A stretch of DNA of 63,942 bases from Candidatus Enterococcus stercoripullorum (GTDB lineage Bacteria; Bacillota; Bacilli; Lactobacillales; Enterococcaceae). The notes beneath the pieces were generated by a model. The model searched no databases and had not been told where the DNA came from. It saw only the letters and a program-made list of their open reading frames with translations. This document shows positions 27,229 through 34,493 of this stretch, one piece after another (the stretch's first letter is position 1; each line of letters opens with the position of its first letter). The position numbers were made by a program, and so were the translations under genes. The stretch covers positions 1 through 63,942 of the forward strand of contig DWVH01000011.1 of NCBI GenBank assembly GCA_019120335.1, read 5' to 3'.

Positions 27229-28158
27229 TTATTTTCCTTTTTCCGCTAATAATACTTGTAACGTCTCTTCATTTTCAACACGAAACAGTTGAATCGACTT
27301 ATCAATTTTCTTTATAAAACCTGATAAGACCTTGCCAGGACCTACTTCAATCATTTCTGTAATCCCCATGTTTTGTAAAGTGGCGATACTTTCATAAAAG
27401 CGAACCGGTGATTGAACTTGCAATTCTAATAAATTTGCGATTTCTTCTTTAGGCATCACTTTTGCAGTTGTATTACTAATGACCGGTATTTTAGGTGCAT
27501 GGAAAGCCACTCTTTGAAATAAGTCATGCAGATTTCTTCCAGCCGGCCGAAGCAAAGCCGTATGGAATGGACCACTCACATTTAGCTCGATCATTCTTTT
27601 GACACCAGCACGATGTAATAAAGTCACAGCTTCATCTACTGCGTCCACTTCACCACCAATGACAATCTGGTTGGGCGTATTATAATTAGCTGGGGCAACC
27701 ACTCCTAAATGACTCGCTTTTTGACAACATTCTTCTATGGTTTCAATCGGTGCATTCATAATTGCTACCATTTTACCTGTGCCAGTCGGAGCGGCTTGTG
27801 TCATATACAGACCACGTTTTGCAACAATCTTTAATGCCGTTGGAAAATCTAAAACCTCACTAGCAACTAAAGCACTATATTCACCCAAACTTAATCCCAT
27901 AACAGCATCTGGATATATATGATATTCTGATAACAAACGTAAAATTGCCACACTGACCGTCAAAATTGCAGGTTGGGTATATTGCGTTAAGTTTAATTGT
28001 TCATTTTCTTCAAAACATAACTTTTTCATATCTATACCCAAGATTTTACTTGCTTCATTAAACGTTTGATCAACAATCGGATATTTTTCAGCTAAATCGC
28101 GTCCCATTCCAAAATATTGTGCGCCTTGTCCACTAAATAAAAAAGCCGTTTTTGTCAT
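27229..28158 (-). CDS. fabD: Malonyl-CoA:ACP transacylase
   Basis: FabD moves malonyl groups from CoA to ACP. The 309-residue protein starts MTKTAFLFSGQGAQYFGMG, with the active serine in GLSLGEYSAL and the catalytic histidine in SGPFHTAL. The ATG at 28158 is preceded by AAGGAG; a GTG at 28173 lies upstream of that ribosome site. In several enterococci a fabK enoyl-ACP reductase lies between acpP and fabD; here that position is empty and holds only a hairpin. Confidence 0.95.
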   Translation of the reverse strand: MTKTAFLFSGQGAQYFGMGRDLAEKYPIVDQTFNEASKILGIDMKKLCFEENEQLNLTQYTQPAILTVSVAILRLLSEYHIYPDAVMGLSLGEYSALVASEVLDFPTALKIVAKRGLYMTQAAPTGTGKMVAIMNAPIETIEECCQKASHLGVVAPANYNTPNQIVIGGEVDAVDEAVTLLHRAGVKRMIELNVSGPFHTALLRPAGRNLHDLFQRVAFHAPKIPVISNTTAKVMPKEEIANLLELQVQSPVRFYESIATLQNMGITEMIEVGPGKVLSGFIKKIDKSIQLFRVENEETLQVLLAEKGK

Positions 28159-28207
28159 ACCATGCTCCTTCACTCTATCAGGTGATTATTTCTAGCTATT
28201 AATAGTG

Positions 28208-28240
28208 AAAAGACAGGAAATGGTGTTTCTCCTGTCTTTA
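28208..28240 (-). terminator. Hairpin between acpP and fabD
   Basis: On the minus strand AAAGACAGGA pairs with TCCTGTCTTT around an AGAAACACCATT-like loop, followed by only a short T-run. It may partly terminate transcription after acpP, letting ACP be made in excess of the downstream enzymes. It could also be a scar of a removed fabK gene. Confidence 0.6.
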
Positions 28241-28245
28241 TTTGA

Positions 28246-28482
28246 TTAATTTTGGTTATTTGCCACAAAGTTAACTAAGTCTTCTACTGTTTGGATGCCT
28301 TCTTCTGTTTCGATTTTAACATCAAATGCATCTTCAATTTCATTAATCACTTGGAATAAATCTAAGCTATCTGCCTCTAAATCTTCTTGTAAATTCGTTG
28401 TTAATAGGATTTCTCCAGCTTCTTTATCTAATTCCTCTGCAACGATTTCTTGAATTTTTCCAAAAATTTCTTCTTTAGTCAT
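28246..28482 (-). CDS. acpP: Acyl carrier protein
   Basis: The 78-residue ACP carries growing fatty acids on a 4'-phosphopantetheine arm attached to the serine of the DSLD motif, seen in [11 protein letters not shown]. The protein is acidic and helical, as the family is. I chose ATG 28482, with GGAGG 7 bases upstream; a TTG extension to 28497 would contain the ribosome site. It follows fabH by 50 bases and has a hairpin immediately after it. Confidence 0.95.
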   Translation of the reverse strand: MTKEEIFGKIQEIVAEELDKEAGEILLTTNLQEDLEADSLDLFQVINEIEDAFDVKIETEEGIQTVEDLVNFVANNQN

Positions 28483-28532
28483 TATATATTCCTCCAAATA
28501 TGTTTTTTTCTAAATTTATTTGTTTACGATTT

Positions 28533-29498
28533 TTAAATGGTTATTAAGATATGTCCGTAACTTAAGCCACCACCAAAACCGGAAAACACAAGTTGCTGAT
28601 GTGAATTCATCTGGATTATTCCTTTTTCCACCGACTCTGATAATAACAAAGGAATCGATGCTGCCGATGAATTGCCATAATATTCCATATTTTGCAAAAA
28701 TTTTGCACGGTCCACCTTTAATTTTTTAGCCATAATATCAAGAATTCTAACATTGGCTTGGTGTAAAAGAAAATAGTCAATGGAATCTTTAGCCTCTCCT
28801 AAAAATTCGTATAAGCTATTTGCTACCGTTCGTGTCGTAAAATCAAAAATATCACGGCCATTCATGGTTAACTTATCAGAAATAGTTTCTTGGGATAAAC
28901 TAAATGGACTCTGATTGGCAATAAACCCGCTCGTTAATGACTGTGCATAATGACCATCTGCATAACAGCGACTTTTGATAATCCCAAATTCTTCACTCGA
29001 ACGTACGAGTACTCCAGCGGCTGCATCACCAAATAGAACACTTGTCGTCCGATCTTGCCAATCCACTACTTTGCTTAAGGTCTCCCCACCGATAATCATT
29101 CCGACTTGACCAACAGGCAAATCATGAAGCAATCCTTTAGCTGTGTGCAAGGCATAGACAAACCCCGCACAAGCAGCTGTAAGATCAAAAGCGAAGGCCT
29201 GATGCGCATCAATGGCTCCTTGAACCTGACAAGCAACCGATGGACTTTGATAATCAGGTGTCATCGTCGCCACAAGAATAAAACCAATTTGTTCAGAAGA
29301 TATTTTGGCTTTATCCAATAGTTGACGCGCAACGTTGATGCATAAATCAGATGTATTTTCTCTCTCAACAATGTGACGAGTCTTGATGCCTGTGCGCGAA
29401 TAAATCCATTCATCAGTAGTATCCATCATTTTGGATAACTCTTCATTGGTTATTATTTTTTTGGGAGCATAATGTGCAGTCTGAAAAATTTGCAACAC
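28533..29498 (-). CDS. fabH: 3-oxoacyl-ACP synthase III
   Basis: FabH starts fatty-acid synthesis by joining acetyl-CoA to malonyl-ACP. The 321-residue protein carries the catalytic Cys in TAACAGFVYALH, the histidine in LLHQANVRI and the Asn in YGNSSAASIP. It is the first enzyme gene after fabT, 17 bases from it, so it shares the FabT-controlled promoter. Confidence 0.95.
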   Translation of the reverse strand: MLQIFQTAHYAPKKIITNEELSKMMDTTDEWIYSRTGIKTRHIVERENTSDLCINVARQLLDKAKISSEQIGFILVATMTPDYQSPSVACQVQGAIDAHQAFAFDLTAACAGFVYALHTAKGLLHDLPVGQVGMIIGGETLSKVVDWQDRTTSVLFGDAAAGVLVRSSEEFGIIKSRCYADGHYAQSLTSGFIANQSPFSLSQETISDKLTMNGRDIFDFTTRTVANSLYEFLGEAKDSIDYFLLHQANVRILDIMAKKLKVDRAKFLQNMEYYGNSSAASIPLLLSESVEKGIIQMNSHQQLVFSGFGGGLSYGHILITI

Positions 29499-29515
29499 AA
29501 TGATACATCCTATTC

Positions 29516-29956
29516 TTACTTATATTCTTGTAAAAATGAATGTAAATTATTCAAAGCCTTGAGCAATGCTTGTGACTCCGCTTCATCCATTCCTACTAGT
29601 ATAGCCTTAATCATTTCACGATGAAAATGTTGGTGTACGCGATATAATAATCGGCCTTTTTTTGTCAAACCTAATTTCACTACCCGGCGATCATCTTCAC
29701 TGCGAATTCTTTCCACATAGCCTTTTTTCACCAACTTATTTATGGCGATTGTCAAAGTACCCACAGTAATAGACAATTCTTTTGCAACTTCTGAGGTGGT
29801 CTTTTTCTTATACATACTAATCGCTTCAATCGTATGCATTTCCGTAATCGATAAATCATTAAACTGTGACTTCTTCAGCTCAGATTCTTCAATAACCAAG
29901 ATATCATTAAATACATCGACTAATAACTGATTAATTTGTTCGTAATTATTTTCCAT
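29516..29956 (-). CDS. fabT: MarR-type fatty-acid synthesis repressor FabT
   Basis: FabT represses fab genes when bound to long-chain acyl-ACP, so that outside fatty acids shut down synthesis. The 146-residue protein has a MarR winged helix: LSITEMHTIEAISM, TTSEVAKELSITVGTLTIAINKL as recognition helix, and a basic wing with RSEDDRRVVKLGLTKKG. I chose ATG 29956 (MENNYEQINQ), with AGGTGA seven bases upstream; a longer frame to 29983 overlaps the first operator. Three FabT-like palindromes lie upstream, so the operon is autoregulated. Confidence 0.93.
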   Translation of the reverse strand: MENNYEQINQLLVDVFNDILVIEESELKKSQFNDLSITEMHTIEAISMYKKKTTSEVAKELSITVGTLTIAINKLVKKGYVERIRSEDDRRVVKLGLTKKGRLLYRVHQHFHREMIKAILVGMDEAESQALLKALNNLHSFLQEYK

Positions 29957-29973
29957 ATTGCTTTCACCTAGAT

Positions 29974-30006
29974 AGTTTGACATTCAAAAGATTTGATAAT
30001 CAAACT
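29974..30006 (-). promoter_or_regulatory. Two FabT operator sites overlapping the fab promoter
   Basis: Two adjacent palindromes resemble the AGTTTGAnnnTCAAACT FabT box: AGTTTGACATTCAAAAG (29974-29990) and GATTTGATAATCAAACT (29990-30006). The second overlaps the -10 of the fabT promoter. Both are in the leader and promoter region, where a repressor would block RNA polymerase. Confidence 0.75.
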
Positions 30007-30032
30007 ATATCTAATCTCCTTTCATTTTGCAA
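30004..30032 (-). promoter_or_regulatory. Promoter of the fabT-acc operon
   Basis: Minus-strand -35 TTGCAA (30027-30032) and -10 TATAGT (30004-30009), separated by exactly 17 bases. The -10 overlaps a FabT-like box. Confidence 0.75.
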
Positions 30033-30056
30033 GTGTTTTTTGCAAATTTATTTAAA

Positions 30057-30077
30057 AAACTTTGATATTCAAAGTTT
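30057..30077. promoter_or_regulatory. Third FabT-like box, perfect palindrome
   Basis: A 21-base perfect palindrome with half-site AAACTTTGA around a TAT centre, 25 bases upstream of the -35. It matches the FabT half-site TTTGAnnnTCAAA and may allow looping or cooperative binding. It also overlaps the end of the ykuJ terminator region. Confidence 0.65.
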
Positions 30078-30079
30078 AA

Positions 30080-30134
30080 AAAAAACAAAGAAAAGATGCA
30101 AAATAACTATCAAATCAAGCTATCTTGCATCTTT
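30080..30134 (-). terminator. Terminator of ykuJ
   Basis: AAAGATGCAA (minus-strand first arm, 30125-30134) pairs with TTGCATCTTT (30092-30101), then a long T-run follows. It separates ykuJ from the fab operon. Confidence 0.75.
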
Positions 30135-30169
30135 GGATAAACTAAGTCATGAATTCTTTTCAGGCTTAA

Positions 30170-30400
30170 TTATTGAATTAAATCATAAATTTCCATCGCC
30201 ACAATATCGATGTTATCAAATTGGTATGGCTGATTTGATTCTGCTTCAGTTAATTCAAAAGTTTCTGTTGAGCTATCGTAAGTCACGATACATTTCTCAA
30301 CACCCTCTTTTTCAAAACGACGAACTTGCACCTCGCTGTCTTGTGCTTCAATCATCGCTTCTAAACGTCTAATAATGGCGACTAATTGCGAACTTTTCAT
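30170..30400 (-). CDS. ykuJ: YkuJ family protein (DUF1797)
   Basis: A 76-residue acidic cytosolic protein starting MKSSQLVAIIRRLEAMIEAQ, with EVQVRRFEKEGVEKCIVTYD and a C-terminal DIVAMEIYDLIQ. This matches the YkuJ family of small conserved Firmicute proteins with no known activity. It has a good ribosome site (GGGAGG, about 7 bases before the ATG). It lies between the fab operon and a dehydrogenase gene, with its own terminator. Confidence 0.85.
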   Translation of the reverse strand: MKSSQLVAIIRRLEAMIEAQDSEVQVRRFEKEGVEKCIVTYDSSTETFELTEAESNQPYQFDNIDIVAMEIYDLIQ

Positions 30401-30479
30401 CCGGCAATCCTCCCTTTAATCATTTCTGTTATATTGTATCAAAAACCATTGGAACTTGCATTAATTTTCCGTAAATTCC

Positions 30480-31364
30480 TTACCTTTTTTTAAGTTTTTT
30501 TCCTTCATGCCAGAATAATTTAATTAAACTTTGTGTGCCATCATTTTCAAAACCTAAGTCTGCCAGTTGTTCATACAATTCGTAAGCCTTTTGAGTTGCA
30601 GGTAAATTTAAATCCATCTTCTTCGCTTCATCTAAGGCAATTTTTAAATCTTTAATAAAGTGTTTTACAAAAAATCCAGGTGTAAAATCTTCTTTTAAGA
30701 TACGCGGACTGTAATTAATCATTGACCAGTTAGACGCACTGCCTCCAGCTAAAGTATCTAAGACTTGCTCTAATTTGAGGCCAGCTTTATTCGCGTAGAC
30801 TAACATTTCCGTCATACCGGTCATTGTTCCGGCAATCATAATTTGGTTTGCCATCTTAGTATGTTGACCTTTTCCGGCAGTCCCTTGATAGTTAAAGGTT
30901 TTGCCAACAATTTCAAATAACGGTAAAATCTTATCATAAACCGCACGATCACCGCCAACCATAATCGTTAAGGTAGCATTTTTCGCACCCAAGTCACCAC
31001 CAGAAACCGGGGCATCTAGGCTATCTGCACCTTTTTCTTTGGCTGTTTGATAAATTTTTTCAGCTAGCGTAGGGGTACTCGTCGTAAAATCAACCAAAAC
31101 TTTTCCCTTTACTGCTGCTTGAAAAATACCTTGAGGACCGTAGTAAATTTCTTCTACATCTTTTGGATAACCAACCATGGTAAAAATAACCTGGGCAAAT
31201 TCGGCTACTTCTTGTGGTGTTTCTGCCCACGTAGCACCATTAGCCACTAATTCATCTGTTTTTGATTTGGTACGATTATATACAAATAACTCGTGCCCTG
31301 CTTTTTGTAAATGCCTGGCCATTGCTTTACCCATGACACCAGTACCAATAAACCCTAACTTCAT
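30480..31364 (-). CDS. NAD(P)-dependent oxidoreductase, 3-hydroxyisobutyrate dehydrogenase family
   Basis: A 294-residue beta-hydroxyacid dehydrogenase. The Rossmann loop is GFIGTGVMGKAMA; the substrate motif is DAPVSGGDLGAKNATL; and the catalytic lysine lies in GQHTKMANQIMIAG. Family members include 3-hydroxyisobutyrate, tartronate-semialdehyde and succinic-semialdehyde reductases, and sequence alone does not separate them here. It is flanked by unrelated genes, giving no pathway clue. Length and motifs are complete. Confidence 0.9.
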   Translation of the reverse strand: MKLGFIGTGVMGKAMARHLQKAGHELFVYNRTKSKTDELVANGATWAETPQEVAEFAQVIFTMVGYPKDVEEIYYGPQGIFQAAVKGKVLVDFTTSTPTLAEKIYQTAKEKGADSLDAPVSGGDLGAKNATLTIMVGGDRAVYDKILPLFEIVGKTFNYQGTAGKGQHTKMANQIMIAGTMTGMTEMLVYANKAGLKLEQVLDTLAGGSASNWSMINYSPRILKEDFTPGFFVKHFIKDLKIALDEAKKMDLNLPATQKAYELYEQLADLGFENDGTQSLIKLFWHEGKKLKKR

Positions 31365-31408
31365 GTCGATTCCTTCTTTACATTTTATTCTTCACAAATT
31401 CATTATAC

Positions 31409-31458
31409 AAAAAGAAAGTATCTAAGACAAAGACAAAAACTTCATCTCAGATACTTTC
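31409..31458 (-). terminator. Terminator of the glycosyltransferase gene
   Basis: On the minus strand GAAAGTATCTGAGA pairs with TCTTAGATACTTTC, followed by TTTTTGT, immediately after the stop codon. Confidence 0.8.
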
Positions 31459-32697
31459 CTATTTTTCTCTTGTAATTGAAGGTTTGATTGCTGATAGTTT
31501 TACCTTAATTTTAGCGATGGATGAGGATTTGGTTTTAATTTCTTTTTGTGCATATTCTGCCAAAACTTGTTGATAAAAGTCAAACATCGTATCACCAAAG
31601 CAATCAGCAGAAATACTATATAATTTATCTTTCAAAATTTGCGCATCTGGCTGAACACCTGAATGAATATATTCCACTAAGCATTCCGCAAAATCAGCAT
31701 CTTCTTTAAAAGTCACCCCTAGACTCGGATGATCAATCAAAGCATCCAAATAGGCATTTCCTTCCACCACAATTGGCGTACCAGCTGCCATTGATTCCGT
31801 ATAAGTCAGCCCCTGTGATTCAGAAGTCGAGGCACTCACGAAATAATCGGCTGCACGATAATAATAGGCTACTTTATCATTTTCAACTTCACCCGTAAAC
31901 TGCACATAATCTTGCAACCCTAAATCATGTACTTGATTTTGCAGATTTTCAAGATAAGGGCCTTTACCAACCACAACAAGACGAACATTAGGCATCATTA
32001 ATAAAACTTGCGGCATTCCTTGAATAATAGCTTGAATATTTTTTTCATATGAAATACGACTTAAAGATAATAACATGATTTGATTTTCTTGAATACCTAA
32101 GTCTTTTCTTAATTGTACGGTCATCTCTGGAGTAATATCCGGACGTACAAATCTTTCTAATTCAATCCCCGTCGGAATCACTTTTAACGGTCGGGTCACA
32201 CCGTAATCTATCAAAGTCTGACTTACTCTTTCACTTGGACACACGACAGCATCCGTGTGATTTGCGTAAAGTCGGGTCAGGTAACGCACATGGCTTTTAC
32301 GAATGACTTTTCCTTTAGCGATATAATGCAAATAATCCTCATACATGGTGTGATACGTATGAATAACTGGAATTTTTAATTTTCTAGCAACTAGTTGTCC
32401 AAGCAAACCAACACCAAATTCTGTTTGGGTATGAATTAAATCCAAGCCTTTTTCTTTAGCAATTTGATAAGCATCAATCATTCCCCTAACCACAATACGT
32501 CGATCTGTAAAAGAAACAAAAGGGACACTAGGCATACGGATAATTTGTGGATTATCAACCGTTACATTAGGATCTGTTGTTGTAAAAATGTAAACTTCAT
32601 TTCCTAAACGTTCTAATTGGTCTTTTAGCGTCTTAATGGAAGTCGCCACACCACTGACTTGTGGAAAATACGAATCAGTAAATAACCCAATTTTCAA
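31459..32697 (-). CDS. GT4-family glycosyltransferase, probable diacylglycerol glucosyltransferase (BgsB-like)
   Basis: A 412-residue GT4 retaining glycosyltransferase with a GT-B fold. It starts MKIGLFTDSYFPQVSGVATS, and the EX7E nucleotide-sugar motif is ESQGLTYTE, followed by SMAAGTPIVVEG. These features match 1,2-diacylglycerol 3-glucosyltransferases that make the glycolipid anchor of lipoteichoic acid. In E. faecalis the related bgsB and bgsA genes lie near fabT, and this gene occupies that region, but only one is present here. I place the start at TTG 32697, with GAGGTGG upstream; a GTG three codons earlier is in the ribosome site. The lipid substrate is inferred. Confidence 0.82.
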   Translation of the reverse strand: MKIGLFTDSYFPQVSGVATSIKTLKDQLERLGNEVYIFTTTDPNVTVDNPQIIRMPSVPFVSFTDRRIVVRGMIDAYQIAKEKGLDLIHTQTEFGVGLLGQLVARKLKIPVIHTYHTMYEDYLHYIAKGKVIRKSHVRYLTRLYANHTDAVVCPSERVSQTLIDYGVTRPLKVIPTGIELERFVRPDITPEMTVQLRKDLGIQENQIMLLSLSRISYEKNIQAIIQGMPQVLLMMPNVRLVVVGKGPYLENLQNQVHDLGLQDYVQFTGEVENDKVAYYYRAADYFVSASTSESQGLTYTESMAAGTPIVVEGNAYLDALIDHPSLGVTFKEDADFAECLVEYIHSGVQPDAQILKDKLYSISADCFGDTMFDFYQQVLAEYAQKEIKTKSSSIAKIKVKLSAIKPSITREK

Positions 32698-32802
32698 CCA
32701 TTCCACCTCTTTTCAAAATCTTTCAAATCGATTATACCATATTTTTCTGAAATTTTTTGTCATCCTTTAGTCTTATTTCCATTTTTCAAAATATTTTTCA
32801 AG

Positions 32803-32811
32803 TGCTATACT
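32803..32811 (+). promoter_or_regulatory. Extended -10 promoter of the dipeptidase gene
   Basis: TGCTATACT: a TG dinucleotide one base before TATACT (32806-32811). Transcription would start around 32818, just before the ribosome site. Confidence 0.55.
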
Positions 32812-32840
32812 AGAATCAAAATTTAAAAGGAATGATGTAT

Positions 32841-33821
32841 ATGCCGATGATTGACTTACACTGTGATACAATCACGAAACTTTATGAAGATAATAATAGC
32901 AATCTTTTAGAAAATGATTTTCAAATTGACCTAAAACGACTCCAACAAAATGATTTTTTGTTGCAAACTTTTGCAATTTTTCTAGATAAAAAGCAATATC
33001 CCAACCGCAAAGAAACTGCCTTACAAATGTACCAGCGTTTTATCAAGGAACTAGAAAAAAATGCAGCCACTATTGGTCTTATTAAATCTCAGGCTGACTA
33101 TAACGAAAATAAAGTAAATAAGCGAATAAGTGCTTTGTTAACCCTTGAGGAAGGAGGGATTCTAGAAGGAAAAATCGAAAATTTGGAGGAGTTTTATCAA
33201 CTTGGTATACGCTTAATTACTTTGACTTGGAATTATTCAAACGAAATTGGCACACCGAATATCCTGTATTGGGATAAAGAAAAGCAAATTTTAGCAGATA
33301 ACCAGACAGGCTTAACTAAATTTGGCTTTGAATGTATTGAAAGAATGAATGACCTACAGATGATTATCGATTTATCTCATGCTAGTGATCAAGTCGCTAA
33401 AGATGTATTGGCTTCCTCCACTCAAGGAATTATTGCTAGCCACTCAAACGCCCGAAAATTAACGCCTCATCCTAGAAATTTAAGTGATGAATTGATTCAA
33501 AAGATTGCTGATAAAAACGGAGTGATTGGTATTAATTTCTTTGATCAATTTCTAAAATTAAATCAACAAAAATATCTACCAGAAGCGATAAGCGAACATT
33601 TATGGTATATGTATCAATTGGTCGGCGAAGATCATCTATGCTTTGGCTCAGATTTTGACGGCATCCCTGTACATTCAGACTTAAATGATGTCAATAGCTT
33701 TCCAAAAATTATCCAGGCACTTAAGCAAAAAGGATTTACAAGTAGACAAATTGATAAAATCAGCTATCTAAATGCTGAAAATTTTTTACTACATTATTTA
33801 CCTAAAGGGGAAGTGAAATGA
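32841..33821 (+). CDS. Membrane dipeptidase family (peptidase M19)
   Basis: A 326-residue zinc dipeptidase of the renal dipeptidase (M19) family. The first metal motif is DLHCDT near the N-terminus. Other ligands are the glutamate in LTLEEGGIL, the histidines in DLSHASDQ and IASHSNARKLTPHPRNL, and the aspartate in FGSDFDG. Bacterial members split dipeptides, often with D-residues. Several Met codons cluster at the start; AAAAGGA favours ATG 32841 (MPMIDLHCDT). The stop overlaps the next gene's start (ATGA), so they are coupled. Confidence 0.9.
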   Translation: MPMIDLHCDTITKLYEDNNSNLLENDFQIDLKRLQQNDFLLQTFAIFLDKKQYPNRKETALQMYQRFIKELEKNAATIGLIKSQADYNENKVNKRISALLTLEEGGILEGKIENLEEFYQLGIRLITLTWNYSNEIGTPNILYWDKEKQILADNQTGLTKFGFECIERMNDLQMIIDLSHASDQVAKDVLASSTQGIIASHSNARKLTPHPRNLSDELIQKIADKNGVIGINFFDQFLKLNQQKYLPEAISEHLWYMYQLVGEDHLCFGSDFDGIPVHSDLNDVNSFPKIIQALKQKGFTSRQIDKISYLNAENFLLHYLPKGEVK

Positions 33822-34462
33822 CCAAATTAAAAGAACGTTTTGATACATTAAGCGATGCGATAATTGCCATCATTATGACGATTTTAGTACTTGAAATTAC
33901 TGTTCCGCATAATACGACTGAATTGATTGGCTTATTTGAAGAAATTGGTTTATTTATTATTAGTTTTATTATCCTAATTGATTTTTGGTATCAGCGAACC
34001 AATTTGATGAATTTAGCAAAACAAACAACGCATCAAGCTTTCGTGGTGGATGTCTCATTTCATCTAAGTTTATCCTTGTTTCCGATTGCGGTAAAAATGT
34101 TAGTGAATTATCCAAATCCAACCATTAGCATTTTATTTTTTGGCAGTATCAACTTAATCGCTGCCCTACTTTATCATCTACTTGCTTTAATTATTGTCAA
34201 AAATGAATTAAGCACGCTGCAATGGCAAAAAGCAACATTTATCCATCGATGGTTAGCGAAAAGAACGGTATTCGTCTTTTTATTCGATATTATTTTGCTT
34301 GGTATCGCCTTAGTAATTCCTAAATATGGCATCTTTATTTACTTTCTAACACCTATATTTGAGTTTATCGCAAATTACCGTAAAGGCATTCGTTTTGAAG
34401 AACTTATCAAACAGATGAAAGCTAATCTACCTCAAAATTCAAACATTACAAAAAAAGACTAG
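33818..34462 (+). CDS. TMEM175/DUF1211 family potassium channel-like protein
   Basis: A 214-residue protein with about six hydrophobic helices. Its first helix carries RFDTLSDAIIAIIMTILVLE, matching the TMEM175 signature R-x3-F/L-S-D-A. Bacterial TMEM175 proteins form tetrameric, leak-like K+ channels with the hydrophobic filter built from helix 1. It starts in the stop codon of the dipeptidase gene. The match to the signature is good, but conduction has to be measured. Confidence 0.8.
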   Translation: MTKLKERFDTLSDAIIAIIMTILVLEITVPHNTTELIGLFEEIGLFIISFIILIDFWYQRTNLMNLAKQTTHQAFVVDVSFHLSLSLFPIAVKMLVNYPNPTISILFFGSINLIAALLYHLLALIIVKNELSTLQWQKATFIHRWLAKRTVFVFLFDIILLGIALVIPKYGIFIYFLTPIFEFIANYRKGIRFEELIKQMKANLPQNSNITKKD

Positions 34463-34482
34463 GCCAAAAACCTAGTCTTTTA
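34450..34482. terminator. Bidirectional terminator between the TMEM175-like gene and ptsI
   Basis: AAAGACTAGG pairs with CCTAGTCTTT around a CCAAAAA-type loop, with T-runs on both strands. It serves the plus-strand pair and the minus-strand ptsHI operon. Confidence 0.85.
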
Positions 34483-34493
34483 ATATACGGTTA

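Noticed and set aside
32737-32756. CodY-like box in the divergent gap between the glycosyltransferase and dipeptidase genes
   Set aside because: The AT-rich stretch resembles AATTTTCTGAAAATT with two mismatches, which is expected by chance in this low-GC sequence.
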